A DNA stretch of 64,000 nt, taken from positions 1-64,000 of the forward strand of contig DATJSU010000029.1 of the NCBI GenBank assembly GCA_035503915.1. The letters are read 5' to 3'. Position numbers and translations under genes: made by a program. Under the pieces are notes generated by a model, which was not told the origin of the DNA, ran no database searches, and was given only the letters and a program-made list of their open reading frames with translations. Origin of the DNA: DATJMJ01 sp035503915. GTDB taxonomy: Bacteria > Actinomycetota > Acidimicrobiia > Acidimicrobiales > Palsa-688. Positions 31,952-41,361 of this stretch are shown here, one piece after another (positions within the stretch are counted from its first letter, which is position 1; every line of letters starts with the position of its first letter).

Positions 31952-32866
31952 ATGAGCACTGAAACGGCAAGCGCGGCCGGCGCGGCCGGCGCGGCTCTCG
32001 GCCTCACCGCTGACATCCTCCGCTCTCTCGAGCGCCTGAGCATCCCCTCACGCCGCACTGTTCCCGGTGCCTCGGAGGGGCGGCGCAGATCTCGCCGTTA
32101 CGGGAGCTCGCTCGAACTTGCGGACTACCGCGCTTATGTCCCCGGTGACGACATAAGGCGGCTCGACTGGGGTGCCTATGCGCGCCTTGGCAAGCTCTTT
32201 ACGAGGCTCTACGCCGGCGAGGACGACGCCTGCGTAACTTTCTGGCTCGATGCGAGCGCTTCCATGAGCTGGGACCACGACCGCAAGCGGCGCCCGGCAT
32301 TGTCTGTCGCCGGCGCCCTAGGTTTTGTGTCGCTCATCGCCGAGGACCGCGTCGCCTGCTGCGGCTTCGCCGAAACTGTTCATGCAAGGGCAGGGCCGTT
32401 CCGGGGAAAGCGCTCCGCCCCGAGGCTCTGGGCCACGCTGGCATCGATGCCAGGCGGGGTGCTCACAGAGTGGGCGTGCATCGCAAGAGCGGCCCGCTCG
32501 GTGCCCCGAGGCCTCGCGGTCGTGATCTCGGACTTCCTGGCAGCCCCGGGCGGGATAAAGCCAGCGCTGAGCGCCCTACGCATGTCGGGCAGCGAGGTGC
32601 TCATGTTGCAAGTGCTCTCGCCCGAGGAAATACACCCCTCTTTGCAAGGCGAACTGCGCCTCGTCGACTCAGAGACGGCAGGTGGGGTCGAAATCACAAT
32701 GAGCCAGGCGGCGATGCGCGCATACCACGAGGCGCGCGCGGAGCACGAGGTCGCCCTGCGCGCTCTTGCAACGGCCCATGACGCGCGGCTGGTCACCCTC
32801 GATGGCGGGGCCCCGCTCCGGCAGCTGCTTTTGGGCGACCTGGTCCGCGCTCGGGTGCTCGGGTAA
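31952..32866 (+). CDS. DUF58 domain protein
   Basis: The 304-residue protein has the DUF58 signature: RRYGSSLELADYRAYVPGDD, then IRRLDWGAYARLGKLFTRLY. It is followed by a vWA-like core with FWLDASASMSWD (degenerate MIDAS) and VVISDFLAAPGG. DUF58 proteins work with MoxR ATPases. It has no membrane segment in the N-terminal part, which begins with an Ala/Gly run. The 48-bp gap before it is the longest within the operon and could hold an internal promoter, though none is evident. Confidence 0.92.
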   Translation: MSTETASAAGAAGAALGLTADILRSLERLSIPSRRTVPGASEGRRRSRRYGSSLELADYRAYVPGDDIRRLDWGAYARLGKLFTRLYAGEDDACVTFWLDASASMSWDHDRKRRPALSVAGALGFVSLIAEDRVACCGFAETVHARAGPFRGKRSAPRLWATLASMPGGVLTEWACIARAARSVPRGLAVVISDFLAAPGGIKPALSALRMSGSEVLMLQVLSPEEIHPSLQGELRLVDSETAGGVEITMSQAAMRAYHEARAEHEVALRALATAHDARLVTLDGGAPLRQLLLGDLVRARVLG

Positions 32867-32874
32867 GCGCTCGC

Positions 32875-34713
32875 GTGCAGATCTTGCAACCTTGGGCGGG
32901 GATTGCCGGTGTCGCGCTTGGGGCCATCGCGGCGTTGTACTTCCTGAAAGCACGCAGGAAGCCGCACATGGTTGGCAGCACGCTGTGGTGGCGGCCGATC
33001 AACCTCGACCGCCAGGCAGCGGTCCCTTGGCAAAAGCTACGGCCCTCCTGGTTGCTCGCTCTCCAATTGCTCGCCGCCGCCCTTGTCGTTGGAGCGTTGC
33101 TTCAACCGGCGTTCGCGACTGCGCAAGCTCTCAGCGGCCAGACGATCGTGATCATCGACACCTCCGAGACGATGCAAGCGACAGATGTCGCCCCAAGCCG
33201 TTTTGGCAAGGCGGTAGCAGAAGCTCGCTCGCTCGTGGCCGAACTTGGGCAACACGCTCGCATGACGCTTATCACAATGGGCCCGACAGCGGCCGTCATT
33301 GCGTCGAGCGATGGCCAGCGCCAGCCGCTGCTGGACGCTCTGGACCACCTCGAGCCGAGCGCCGGCGCCGCCGACCTCCAGGACGCCCTGCAACTGGCCG
33401 TGGCGGCTGCGGGCCCTAAGACTACGGGCACTGAACTCTTTGTGCTTTCCGACGGCATTACCGAGCCGCTCCCCGAACCTGTCACCTTGCCGTTCCCCGT
33501 CCAGTACAAAGAGATAGGAGCAAGTGGGGAAAACGTCGGCGTCACTGCTCTCAACGTGCTGCCCGGGCTCGATGGGCTCAGTGCCGACGCTCGCCTCCAG
33601 AACTACGGCCAAATCGCCGCCAACGTAACAGTCGAAATGGCTGCAAATGGCCGCCTGTTGGGTGCCAGGGCATTAGAGCTCCCTGGCGGAGGCGGTCAAG
33701 ACGTCACTTTTGACGTTCCCCCAGGCACACTTTACGTGCAGGTCACGCTGCTCCCCCACGACGACCTAGCGGTCGACCAGACCGCAGTCGCGGTAGCGAG
33801 CGCTCCCAGCAAGCTCAAGGTTCTTTTGGTCACTACCGGGGACGTATTCCTCCAAGATGCCCTTTCCCTGCGCCCGGACGTGCAAGTTGTCACGGAAGCG
33901 CCTTCTGCTTGGCGACCGGCTCAGGCTCTCAGCCCTTCTATCGACCTATTTGTCTTCGATGGTTTTGTCCCCGCGCCGCTCCCTGCCAGTGCCCCGTACT
34001 TGATAGTTGGACCTCCCCCGGACCGAGCGCTCGGGTCAGGCCCCCCCGTCTCCCCCGGCCCGCTCCTGCCAGCCGAGGCGGACGACCCGCTCCTCTACGA
34101 CGTCGACCTCGCCGACGTGAGCGTTGCCCTTTCGGCAGACCTGAGCACCTCCAACTTCGGGCAGGTCGTCATCACAAGCGCTCTTGGCCCAGTGCTCATG
34201 GTGCGCGAAGCGACCGCGAGCTCCCCAGCCGCCGCCGTGCTCGGCGTTTACCCCCATTCCTCGGACCTAGTCCTCCGCGACGCTTGGCCGGTCCTGCTCG
34301 CGCACCTCTCCGAGCTCCTCGCCCCAGGCACCGTCCTCCAGCCGAGCGAGCCCCCCGGGGCAACGGTGAACCTGCAGCCCGGGCCATCGGCGCTAGCGGT
34401 GCTCGTAACACGCCCGGACGGTCACGTCGACCGCTTGGCCTTGAGCGCAGCCGGGGCCCTCTTCAGCGACACCTCCGAAACCGGCTTGTACCGGGTCTCG
34501 GTGCTCGGCGCCGGAGGGACGACAGGGACCAGCTACTTCGCAGTCAACCCAGTAGGAACGCCGATCCAACCTCAGCAATCTCTTGATGTAGCCGGAGCGC
34601 CCACTCATTCTGTCGTAAAAGCGCCGCTGTACCATGACCTTTGGCCCGCCCTTGCGCTCGCCGCGCTATTGGCGCTCATGGTGGAATGGGCTGTCTACTT
34701 CCGTGCCCATTGA
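32875..34713 (+). CDS. BatA-like membrane vWA protein
   Basis: The start is a GTG 8 bp after the DUF58 stop. The 612-residue product begins with a BatA-type N-terminus: a membrane helix (GIAGVALGAIAALYFLKARR), then STLWWRP, LRPSWLLALQLLAAALVVGALL as the second helix. A vWA domain follows with IVIIDTSETMQATD (D-x-S-x-T MIDAS), then extracytoplasmic beta domains, and a final membrane helix near residue 590. It overlaps the next gene by 11 bp. It is the membrane partner expected for the MoxR/DUF58 pair. Confidence 0.9.
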   Translation: MQILQPWAGIAGVALGAIAALYFLKARRKPHMVGSTLWWRPINLDRQAAVPWQKLRPSWLLALQLLAAALVVGALLQPAFATAQALSGQTIVIIDTSETMQATDVAPSRFGKAVAEARSLVAELGQHARMTLITMGPTAAVIASSDGQRQPLLDALDHLEPSAGAADLQDALQLAVAAAGPKTTGTELFVLSDGITEPLPEPVTLPFPVQYKEIGASGENVGVTALNVLPGLDGLSADARLQNYGQIAANVTVEMAANGRLLGARALELPGGGGQDVTFDVPPGTLYVQVTLLPHDDLAVDQTAVAVASAPSKLKVLLVTTGDVFLQDALSLRPDVQVVTEAPSAWRPAQALSPSIDLFVFDGFVPAPLPASAPYLIVGPPPDRALGSGPPVSPGPLLPAEADDPLLYDVDLADVSVALSADLSTSNFGQVVITSALGPVLMVREATASSPAAAVLGVYPHSSDLVLRDAWPVLLAHLSELLAPGTVLQPSEPPGATVNLQPGPSALAVLVTRPDGHVDRLALSAAGALFSDTSETGLYRVSVLGAGGTTGTSYFAVNPVGTPIQPQQSLDVAGAPTHSVVKAPLYHDLWPALALAALLALMVEWAVYFRAH

Positions 34714-37456
34714 ATTCTCCAGCCCCACCTGGCTTTGGGCGCTCGTGCTGCTCGTACCGGTCGCGCTGGTTTGGCGCGCTGCCCCCGGGCTGTGGGGCCC
34801 GGCACAACGCCGCGCTTGCCTCGGGACAAGGATGGTGCTGGTCTCCGGGCTGGTGCTCGCACTAGCCGGGCCGAAGCTCGAGCACACGGCGTCGAGCCAA
34901 ACCCTCGTCGTCGCCGCCGACTTGAGCGCGAGCACGGCAAGTGCACAGCAACAAGAACTTGCCGATGTCGAAGAGCTCAGTTCGGGGCTCCCTTCCAAGG
35001 ACGAGCTAGGTGTCGTGAGCTTCGGCGAAAACGCCTTAGTCGAGGCGCCACCCCAGCACGACCTGGCGTTCCAGGGCTTTGCTACCTCGCCCGGCGCAAA
35101 CTTCACCAATATCGAGGCGGCTCTTCGCCTTGCAGGTTCGATGACGCTACCCGGGACGCGTCGCCATGTCCTGCTCATCAGCGACGGCCGCCAAAACGTA
35201 GGCGACGCTGTCGGCGAGGCTCGCGCCCTCAGGGCAGATGGCGTACGGGTCGACGTGCTCCCCCTCGAGATCGCAGAGGGACCGGACGTGAGAGTGGACT
35301 CGGTCTCCGTGCCCGCCACTGTGCCGCCCTCCACAAGGGCCCTCGCCACGGCAATTCTCGTGAGCAACGAGACTACGCGGACGCGCGTTGTCTGGGCGCT
35401 CGACCAGAGCCAGGTGGTCTCGGACACCGTCGTCGAGGTCAAGCCGGGGGTCACGCAACTTCATGCCCTCCTGCCCCCTGCAGGCCCGGGTTTCCACGAA
35501 GTGACCGTGCAAATTGCACCGGCCGTGGACACGGTCCCCGGGAACGACCTTGGAGAAGCTCTCTTTCAGGTCCTCGGCCGCCAGCAAGTGCTCGTGGTTG
35601 AGGGCCAGCCGGGGGCGGGACGAAATGTCGCCGGCGCACTGCGCTCGGCGGGGACCTCAGTACAGGTAGTCGCGCCCTCCCAGGTCCCGCTGACAGTGGC
35701 CGGTGTGGCACGCTGGCAAGCGGTCGCGCTCGTGAACGTGAGCGCCGCAGAGCTCGGTGCCCCGCGGATGACAGCGATCGCCGATGCGACCAGAGACCTC
35801 GGCACCGGGCTCGCGGCCTTCGGTGGCGCAGCAACCTTCGGCCCGGGCGGATGGGCGGGCACCCCGCTCGAGAGGGCGCTGCCGATCGAGATGAAGATCC
35901 CCAACCTGCAAGAAAAACCGCCGGTAGCCGTGATGCTGGTTTTGGAGACAGTGGAGAGCCCGGCCGGTGACGCCGTTGTCCGCTCCGCCGTTAGCCAGCT
36001 GATTGCGAACCTCTCGCCGCAGGATCTCGTCGGGGCCACCAACGGTTCGACAGGGGTCGCGGTACCACTTCAGCCTGTGGGCAATGGCAAAAGGGTGGAA
36101 AACGAGATCGCCAACATTTCTCTCGGCGACCCGCCGAGCTATGTGCCATACCTTCAAGAGGCCGCCAGTGCACTGGACCATTACCCCGAAGCCACCAAGT
36201 ACATCTTGCTCATAGGCGACGGCGATGCCCTCTTCCCCCTCCCTTCAGCTTCTTTCATCAGCAACCTCGTACACGAGGGGATCACAGTCTCGACGATCGG
36301 GACCGACGTCCACGGCTCGCCGCTCTACATGTCCTATATGGCCGCCATCGCCGCCGAGGGCAACGGGCGCTTTTACGACTCCGAGTCTGCGTACCAGCTC
36401 CCATCGATCTTCCTCGACGAAACGCAGACCCAGCTCGAGCCTTGGGTCGTCCAAGAGCGCTTCCGCGCAGTGGCCGGCGCCGCAACTGCCGCCCTCGGTG
36501 GCGTAGACCCGTCCCAGATCCCGCCCCTGGACGGCTATGTCGCGGCAACGGCGAAACCAACTTCGTCAGTTGTGCTCTCAGGGCCCAACGGCGACCCGCT
36601 CCTTGCGCAGTGGCAGTACGGCCTTGGGACCGCTGTCGCGTGGACGAGCGACACTGAGGGCCGCTGGACCACGGCGCTGCTGCGCTCCCCTATTGCCGGC
36701 AAGCTCCTCGCAGGCATTGTGAGCGCGACTCTCCCGCTTGAGGCATCGCCTGGCTTCTCACTTTCGGTGCAAGTAGAAGGCGACCAAGCGCACCTCGTTG
36801 CGCAGGCCTCCGGCATCCCGCCCGACGCCACAGCTATCGCCCACGTTGTCGGGCCCGATGACAGCGCTTCGGAGATACCCCTGAGCGAGACTGCCCCCGG
36901 CCGGTTCGAAGGAGATTTCCCGACTTCGGATATCGGGGATTACCTGATCAGGGCTGCGGTAAGTGCCAAAGGCCAAGCCTTGCGTGCGGGCACAGTAGGT
37001 ACAGCGATTGCCTACTCCCCCGAACTGCGCTTCACGGGCACGGATATGGCAACGCTCAGTCAGGTCGCGAGCGCCGGGGGCGGGGCCGTCGTGTCTTCTC
37101 CTCGCGAAGCCATTTCTGAGCCCGTCCCACCCGTGAAGGGTTCGGAGGAGCTGGCGATGTGGTTGCTGGTGGGCGTAATCGTGCTTCTCCCCTTGGATGT
37201 CGCCCTCAGGCGCCTCGACTTGAGCACCGTTCGAGGCAAGTGGGCCGCGGCTCTCCATGTACCACACCCGGCGCGGCGAGGGGCGGCCACATCGTCCACA
37301 GCCGCCGTGCCCGCAGGCGCACACTCTTCGGCGCGGCAGCCCGCCAGCCAGGACGCCCAACGCTCAGGGGACGTGAGCTCTTCCGCGGCGCCAGCGGCAC
37401 CGGCTGCGCAGGACCAGCCCTTAGCCAGCCGGCTCCTCGAGCGGCTGCGAAAGTGA
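34703..37456 (+). CDS. Large membrane protein with two vWA-like domains
   Basis: The start at the GTG of 34703 gives VPIEFSSPTWLW and two helices close to the N-terminus, like BatA; the longer frame from 34634 is rejected. The 917-residue product has a vWA domain (VVAADLSASTASA, then LISDGRQNVGDA), an amidotransferase-like domain (VLVVEGQPGAGRNVAG to GLAAFGGAATFGPGGW), and a second vWA-like domain (VAVMLVLETVESPAG, ILLIGDGDALFPL). A last membrane helix (WLLVGVIVLLPLDVALR) is followed by a basic and Ala/Ser/Pro-rich tail. It is the last gene of the 13-kb operon. Confidence 0.88.
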   Translation: MPIEFSSPTWLWALVLLVPVALVWRAAPGLWGPAQRRACLGTRMVLVSGLVLALAGPKLEHTASSQTLVVAADLSASTASAQQQELADVEELSSGLPSKDELGVVSFGENALVEAPPQHDLAFQGFATSPGANFTNIEAALRLAGSMTLPGTRRHVLLISDGRQNVGDAVGEARALRADGVRVDVLPLEIAEGPDVRVDSVSVPATVPPSTRALATAILVSNETTRTRVVWALDQSQVVSDTVVEVKPGVTQLHALLPPAGPGFHEVTVQIAPAVDTVPGNDLGEALFQVLGRQQVLVVEGQPGAGRNVAGALRSAGTSVQVVAPSQVPLTVAGVARWQAVALVNVSAAELGAPRMTAIADATRDLGTGLAAFGGAATFGPGGWAGTPLERALPIEMKIPNLQEKPPVAVMLVLETVESPAGDAVVRSAVSQLIANLSPQDLVGATNGSTGVAVPLQPVGNGKRVENEIANISLGDPPSYVPYLQEAASALDHYPEATKYILLIGDGDALFPLPSASFISNLVHEGITVSTIGTDVHGSPLYMSYMAAIAAEGNGRFYDSESAYQLPSIFLDETQTQLEPWVVQERFRAVAGAATAALGGVDPSQIPPLDGYVAATAKPTSSVVLSGPNGDPLLAQWQYGLGTAVAWTSDTEGRWTTALLRSPIAGKLLAGIVSATLPLEASPGFSLSVQVEGDQAHLVAQASGIPPDATAIAHVVGPDDSASEIPLSETAPGRFEGDFPTSDIGDYLIRAAVSAKGQALRAGTVGTAIAYSPELRFTGTDMATLSQVASAGGGAVVSSPREAISEPVPPVKGSEELAMWLLVGVIVLLPLDVALRRLDLSTVRGKWAAALHVPHPARRGAATSSTAAVPAGAHSSARQPASQDAQRSGDVSSSAAPAAPAAQDQPLASRLLERLRK

Positions 37457-37591
37457 TCGGCAGGCACTCGGGCACTTCGTCACCTGGCCTGCCGCTTCAG
37501 GATTGCCAACTCGTCGTCTACGGCGAGAGCTCATGTAGCCTGGACGATGCTTGCGCTTGCACCACACGCCCCGACCGGCAAGGCCGCGAAC

Positions 37592-38761
37592 ATGATCACT
37601 GTTGGGCTCGTCGGCGCTGGGGCAATATCGCGGAGCCACATAGAGGCGTACCTACAGTTCCCAGAGCGCTGCCGGGTTATCGCCATCTCGGACATCTACC
37701 CCGACAAAGCAACAGAAAAGATCAACGGCTACAGCCTCGACGCGCAAGCTTTCGACAGCCACGTGGCACTTCTCCAGGCGCGGCACCCAGACCTCGTCTC
37801 GGTCTGCACCCCCCCGAGCAAGCATGCCGAAGTGGCGTGCGATGTACTTCGCTCAGGGGCGAGCGCCCTGGTCGAAAAGCCAATGTCTGCGTCGCTCTCC
37901 GAATGTGACGAGATACTGGCCGCGGCCGAGCATGGAGGAGGTCGGCTCTCGGTCGTCGCGCAAAACCGCTTCAGTAACCCAATGTCCAAACTGAAGCGAC
38001 TATTGGCCAGCAAGGCGGCCGGCGACATCCTGCACGTCCAGGTCGACTCCCACTGGTGGAGAGGGGCCAGCTACTACGACCTTTGGTGGCGAGGCACGTG
38101 GGAACAAGAAGGTGGCGGTTGCACGCTGAACCATGCCGTGCACCACATCGATGCCCTTGTATGGATGATGGGTATGCCCGGACAGCTGCAGGCAACGATG
38201 ACCAACATCGCTCATGACAATTCCGAGGTGGAGGACTTGTGCATGGTGCATATGCGTTTCCCGAACGGCGCAGCCGGCCAATTGACGGCATCTCTCGTGC
38301 ACCATGGGGAAGAGCAACAAATCGTCTTCCAATGCCGCCGCGCACGGATCTCCATGCCGTGGCACGTGCGCGCTTCGCGCTCGATGACCAACGGCTTCCC
38401 AGAACGAGACGAGCAGACGGAGGCTGAGATCCAGGGCCTTTACGAGAGCTTGGCGACGCTCGAGCACGAAGGTCATGCGGGACAGGTAGATGACATGCTC
38501 TCCGCGCTCGAGCAAGGCCGCCCCCCATCGGTGAGCGGGGTGGACGGCCGCCGGGCCCTTGAACTGATCACCGCAATTTACAAGTCGGCGATCACAGGGG
38601 CTGTGGTCGACTTGCCCCTCGACCCCTCCGACCGGTATTACAACCGGGGAGAGCTGATGGCGAGCGCGCCGAGATTTCATGAGAAGGTTCGCTCCGTAGA
38701 ACGTGCTGCTGACGAAACAATCACTCTCGGGAGCGGTTCTCCGGTCGGCCCTCCCCACTGA
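37592..38761 (+). CDS. Gfo/Idh/MocA-family oxidoreductase
   Basis: The 389-residue protein (ATG at 37592; an in-frame ATG at 37547 is possible and adds 15 residues) has the Rossmann motif VGLVGAGAISRSHIEAYL, the SVCTPPSKHAEVA segment and LVEKPMS, the EKP motif typical of NAD(P)-dependent sugar dehydrogenases. A conserved GGCTLNHAVHHIDAL carries the catalytic-site His. It probably oxidises or epimerises a sugar or inositol derivative. A second, distinct member of the family follows 18 bp downstream, suggesting one pathway. No transporter or isomerase gene is nearby to name the substrate. Confidence 0.88.
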   Translation: MITVGLVGAGAISRSHIEAYLQFPERCRVIAISDIYPDKATEKINGYSLDAQAFDSHVALLQARHPDLVSVCTPPSKHAEVACDVLRSGASALVEKPMSASLSECDEILAAAEHGGGRLSVVAQNRFSNPMSKLKRLLASKAAGDILHVQVDSHWWRGASYYDLWWRGTWEQEGGGCTLNHAVHHIDALVWMMGMPGQLQATMTNIAHDNSEVEDLCMVHMRFPNGAAGQLTASLVHHGEEQQIVFQCRRARISMPWHVRASRSMTNGFPERDEQTEAEIQGLYESLATLEHEGHAGQVDDMLSALEQGRPPSVSGVDGRRALELITAIYKSAITGAVVDLPLDPSDRYYNRGELMASAPRFHEKVRSVERAADETITLGSGSPVGPPH

Positions 38762-38779
38762 GCCGATAAGAAAAGCAAC

Positions 38780-39838
38780 GTGGACTACGCACCAATTGGC
38801 CCGCCCTCGCCGGTCTGTGGGCCCGGGGATTTTCCCTTCGCGGTTGTGGGGCTGGACCATGACCACATTTATGGCATGTGCAACGGCCTCACCGAAGCCG
38901 GCGGCGAGCTGCGATGGGCCTACGACCCAGATCCAGCCAAGCTGGAGCGCTTTCGGCGAACCTTCCCTCAGGCGGAGGCTGCGCGCTCCGAGGAAGAAGT
39001 CTTGGACGACCCTGCCATCGTGCTCGTCGCCGGGGCGAAAGTGCCCTCTGAGCGGGCGGCGCTCGGCTTGCGCGCCATGGACCATGGCAAGGACTATTTT
39101 ACGGACAAGCCACCGCTGACAAGCGAGGACCAGTTGGCGGCCGTACGCGCCAAGGTCGAGCAAACGGGACGGAAGTACGCCGTCTACTACAGCGAGCGGC
39201 TTCATGTTGAAAGCGCCGTGTTCGCCGGCCAGCTCATCGAGCGGGGGGCGATCGGGCGAGTCGTCCAGGTCATGGGTACCGGGCCGCACCGTCTCAACGC
39301 GCCAGCACGGCCGTCGTGGTTTTTTGAAAAGGAGCGGTACGGCGGCATCCTTTGCGATATCGGGAGCCACCAGATAGAGCAGTTCCTCTTCTTCACCGGG
39401 TCCACCACGGGCAGGGTCGTTGCCAGCCGCGTGGCCAACTACGCCCACAAAGACCACCCCGGCCTGGAGGACTTCGGCGACTGCCTCCTCGTCGGTGACA
39501 CGGGGGCGGCTGGCTATTTCCGCGTCGATTGGTTTACGCCTGATGGGCTGAGCATTTGGGGCGACGGGCGAGCTTTGCTCCTCGGCACTGAAGGCTACAT
39601 CGAGCTTCGCAAGTACGTCGACGTCGCCCGGGACACGAGCGGCGACCATGTCTATTTGGTTGACGGGCGAGGAGAGCACCATCTGGAAGTCAAGGGCAAA
39701 GTTGGCTTTCCCTATTTCGGCCAATTGGTCCTTGACTGCCTGAACCGCACCGAGGTGGCCATGAGCCAGCGGCATGCTTTGACCGCCGCCGAGCTTTGTA
39801 TCGCCGCCGAACGACAAGCTGAAGTTATCGAGAGCTGA
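38780..39838 (+). CDS. Gfo/Idh/MocA-family oxidoreductase
   Basis: The 352-residue protein (GTG start at 38780) has a Rossmann-like N-terminus (FAVVGLDHDHIYGMCNGL), a DKPPLTSED motif in place of EKP, and the GGILCDIGSHQIEQFLFF region with catalytic-site His. The GLDHDHIYGM variation of the glycine motif (few Gly) may alter cofactor binding. It pairs with the preceding Gfo/Idh/MocA gene, but the two are too different to be a recent duplication. A rare family of oxidoreductases with this GxDHxH start is common in bacterial carbohydrate loci. Substrate unknown. Confidence 0.87.
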   Translation: MDYAPIGPPSPVCGPGDFPFAVVGLDHDHIYGMCNGLTEAGGELRWAYDPDPAKLERFRRTFPQAEAARSEEEVLDDPAIVLVAGAKVPSERAALGLRAMDHGKDYFTDKPPLTSEDQLAAVRAKVEQTGRKYAVYYSERLHVESAVFAGQLIERGAIGRVVQVMGTGPHRLNAPARPSWFFEKERYGGILCDIGSHQIEQFLFFTGSTTGRVVASRVANYAHKDHPGLEDFGDCLLVGDTGAAGYFRVDWFTPDGLSIWGDGRALLLGTEGYIELRKYVDVARDTSGDHVYLVDGRGEHHLEVKGKVGFPYFGQLVLDCLNRTEVAMSQRHALTAAELCIAAERQAEVIES

Positions 39839-39867
39839 GGCGCGGCGACCCGACCGAGGCGGGCGCC

Positions 39868-40473
39868 TCAAAGCGTATGCGGAGGGACCGTGTGCGGAGG
39901 GACCGTGTGCGGCGAGCTCGGGCCAGCGGGTGGCGCTGGCGGGTAGTGCCCCGCGGTCAGCCCGAGGTGCTCGCTGATCGCAGTGACGTGCGAGTGCAGC
40001 TCTGCGAGCAAGTCGGTGTGGGTTTTCACTGCTCGCGTGAGGTCGGTGTTCTCCACCAGTAGTTGCCGGTCGGCTTCGGTGTTTTGCAGCGTGTGCACGG
40101 CAATCTCGGAAGCGATGGCGTCGGACCTTTTCGCGGCGATCAGCAGCGCCGCCGCCTGCAGCCCGGCCATGGTCGACAGGATGAGGTTCAAGAGGATGTA
40201 GGGGTAGGGGTCGAAGCCCGCCGTCCCGCTGGACAAGGGGTGGCCGACCTTGAACACACTGTTCACAACTATCCAAAGGGCCATAACCAGTAAGAACGCG
40301 AACACGAAGGTCCACGACCCCATGCCGTTGCGCATGTGGTCGGCGGCACGCTCGCCCGTGCTGAGCTGGTCACCGCTCCTGACACCCGGGTGAAGGTGCC
40401 ACCTCGAACGCCTAAGTCTTGTCAGCCTTGCTTTAGTCTCCCGCCCGGGTACCTGCTGGTCCAGAACGGACAT
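39868..40473 (-). CDS. DUF1003 membrane protein
   Basis: AAAGGAG just upstream of 40473 supports the ATG. The 201-residue product has DUF1003 features: a hydrophilic N-terminus, a MGSWTFVFAFLLVMALWIVV helix, then FDPYPYILLNLILSTMAGLQ and a second helix, followed by a coiled-coil-like region (TLQNTEADRQLLVENTDLTR) and a His-rich C-terminal tail. The tail is a tandem repeat of PPHTV units encoded by 15-bp DNA repeats. The family is of unknown function. It is alone on its strand here, with the Clp N-domain gene upstream on the same strand but 190 bp away. Confidence 0.9.
   Translation of the reverse strand: MSVLDQQVPGRETKARLTRLRRSRWHLHPGVRSGDQLSTGERAADHMRNGMGSWTFVFAFLLVMALWIVVNSVFKVGHPLSSGTAGFDPYPYILLNLILSTMAGLQAAALLIAAKRSDAIASEIAVHTLQNTEADRQLLVENTDLTRAVKTHTDLLAELHSHVTAISEHLGLTAGHYPPAPPAGPSSPHTVPPHTVPPHTL
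39876..39912 (+). repeat. 15-bp tandem repeat in DUF1003 gene tail
   Basis: The unit TGTGCGGAGGGACCG occurs as TATGCGGAGGGACCG (39876-39890) and TGTGCGGAGGGACCG (39891-39905), followed by a partial third copy. On the minus strand it encodes the PPHTV units at the end of the DUF1003 protein. Slippage could vary copy number between strains. Confidence 0.7.
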
Positions 40474-40664
40474 TGTTGATCTCCTTTGCGCGCGCCGGGC
40501 CAGGCCCGGTAGGTGTTGCCGTTGGCTCTTCAGAGATATTCAAGACCCGGGAAAGCCGGAAAGCATGGATCTCGTGAAGCGCTCTTCTCACTGGCCCAGG
40601 ACGGCGAGGGGGGCCGGCGCCCGTCGAGCAGGGCGTCCGGACGTGGCGGAAGCTCCCATCCAAC

Positions 40665-41348
40665 TCAAAGGTCGCCCCCAGCCCTGCGGCCGGCGCCCGC
40701 CCGGGACAGCACGGTGCCACAGCGCGAACAATAAACGAGCACCACCCGCACTGGCAGCGCGGGTTTTGCGTCTGAGGGGACGTCGATGGCCTGGTAACGG
40801 GCAGACTCCGCCAGTGAAGAGCGGCACCAGCTACAAAGCGGCCCGTTGGGCATCGACGAGGCTGTCGCCTCACCGGCAGGTCCCCCTTTCGGTTGGTCCT
40901 CAGGTACCAATTGGGCAACTTGTTGACGGACGCGCGACAGGTCGGCTCCCAAACCCACAAGTACTTGCGCCGCCACCCCTTGGCCCTCGCGCACGAGGCC
41001 GAGAAGGATGTGCTCGCTCCCTATCCCCTTATGCCCGAGCGCAAGCGCCTCGCGCAGGGACAATTCGAGAACTCTCTTGGCTCGAGGCGTGAACGGCGGA
41101 GACCCCTCGGCGGGGCTGCGGCCATGCCCTCGACCGACGGTTTGCTCTACCTTCTCCCGGACCTCCTGGAGCGTTATGCCGAGGGACCCGAGCGCCCTCG
41201 CCGCAACCCCCTGTCCTTGGTGGACAAGCCCGAGCAAGATGTGCTCCGTACCGATGAAATTGTGGTCGAGGAGACGGGCCTCTTCCTGAGCTAGGACCAG
41301 GACGCGACGGGCGTCGTCGTTGAAGCGCTCGAACACCGGGTCCAGCAT
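40665..41348 (-). CDS. Stand-alone Clp N-domain protein with Cys4 tail
   Basis: The 227-residue product has two ClpA/ClpC-type N-terminal repeats (about 4-70 and 84-150): FNDDARRVLVLAQEEARLL with TEHILLGLVHQGQGVAARAL, and the second RAKRVLELSLREALALGHKG with SEHILLGLVREGQGVAAQVL. No ATPase domains follow. The last 60 residues carry two CxxC pairs, C172/C175 (CSWC) and C207/C210 (CSRC), a likely zinc-binding knuckle. Such a protein could bind Clp substrates or adaptors without unfolding them, or compete with ClpC. It precedes an unrelated kynureninase gene. The Cys4 tail is not usual for ClpC or for known single-domain ClpN proteins. Confidence 0.85.
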   Translation of the reverse strand: MLDPVFERFNDDARRVLVLAQEEARLLDHNFIGTEHILLGLVHQGQGVAARALGSLGITLQEVREKVEQTVGRGHGRSPAEGSPPFTPRAKRVLELSLREALALGHKGIGSEHILLGLVREGQGVAAQVLVGLGADLSRVRQQVAQLVPEDQPKGGPAGEATASSMPNGPLCSWCRSSLAESARYQAIDVPSDAKPALPVRVVLVYCSRCGTVLSRAGAGRRAGGDL

Positions 41349-41361
41349 CGCGCCATAACAA

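Noticed and set aside
38000..40315. 771-codon minus-strand frame opposite the two oxidoreductases
   Set aside because: Both oxidoreductase genes have conserved motifs; the long frame is a product of GC-skewed third positions and also overlaps the DUF1003 gene in another frame.
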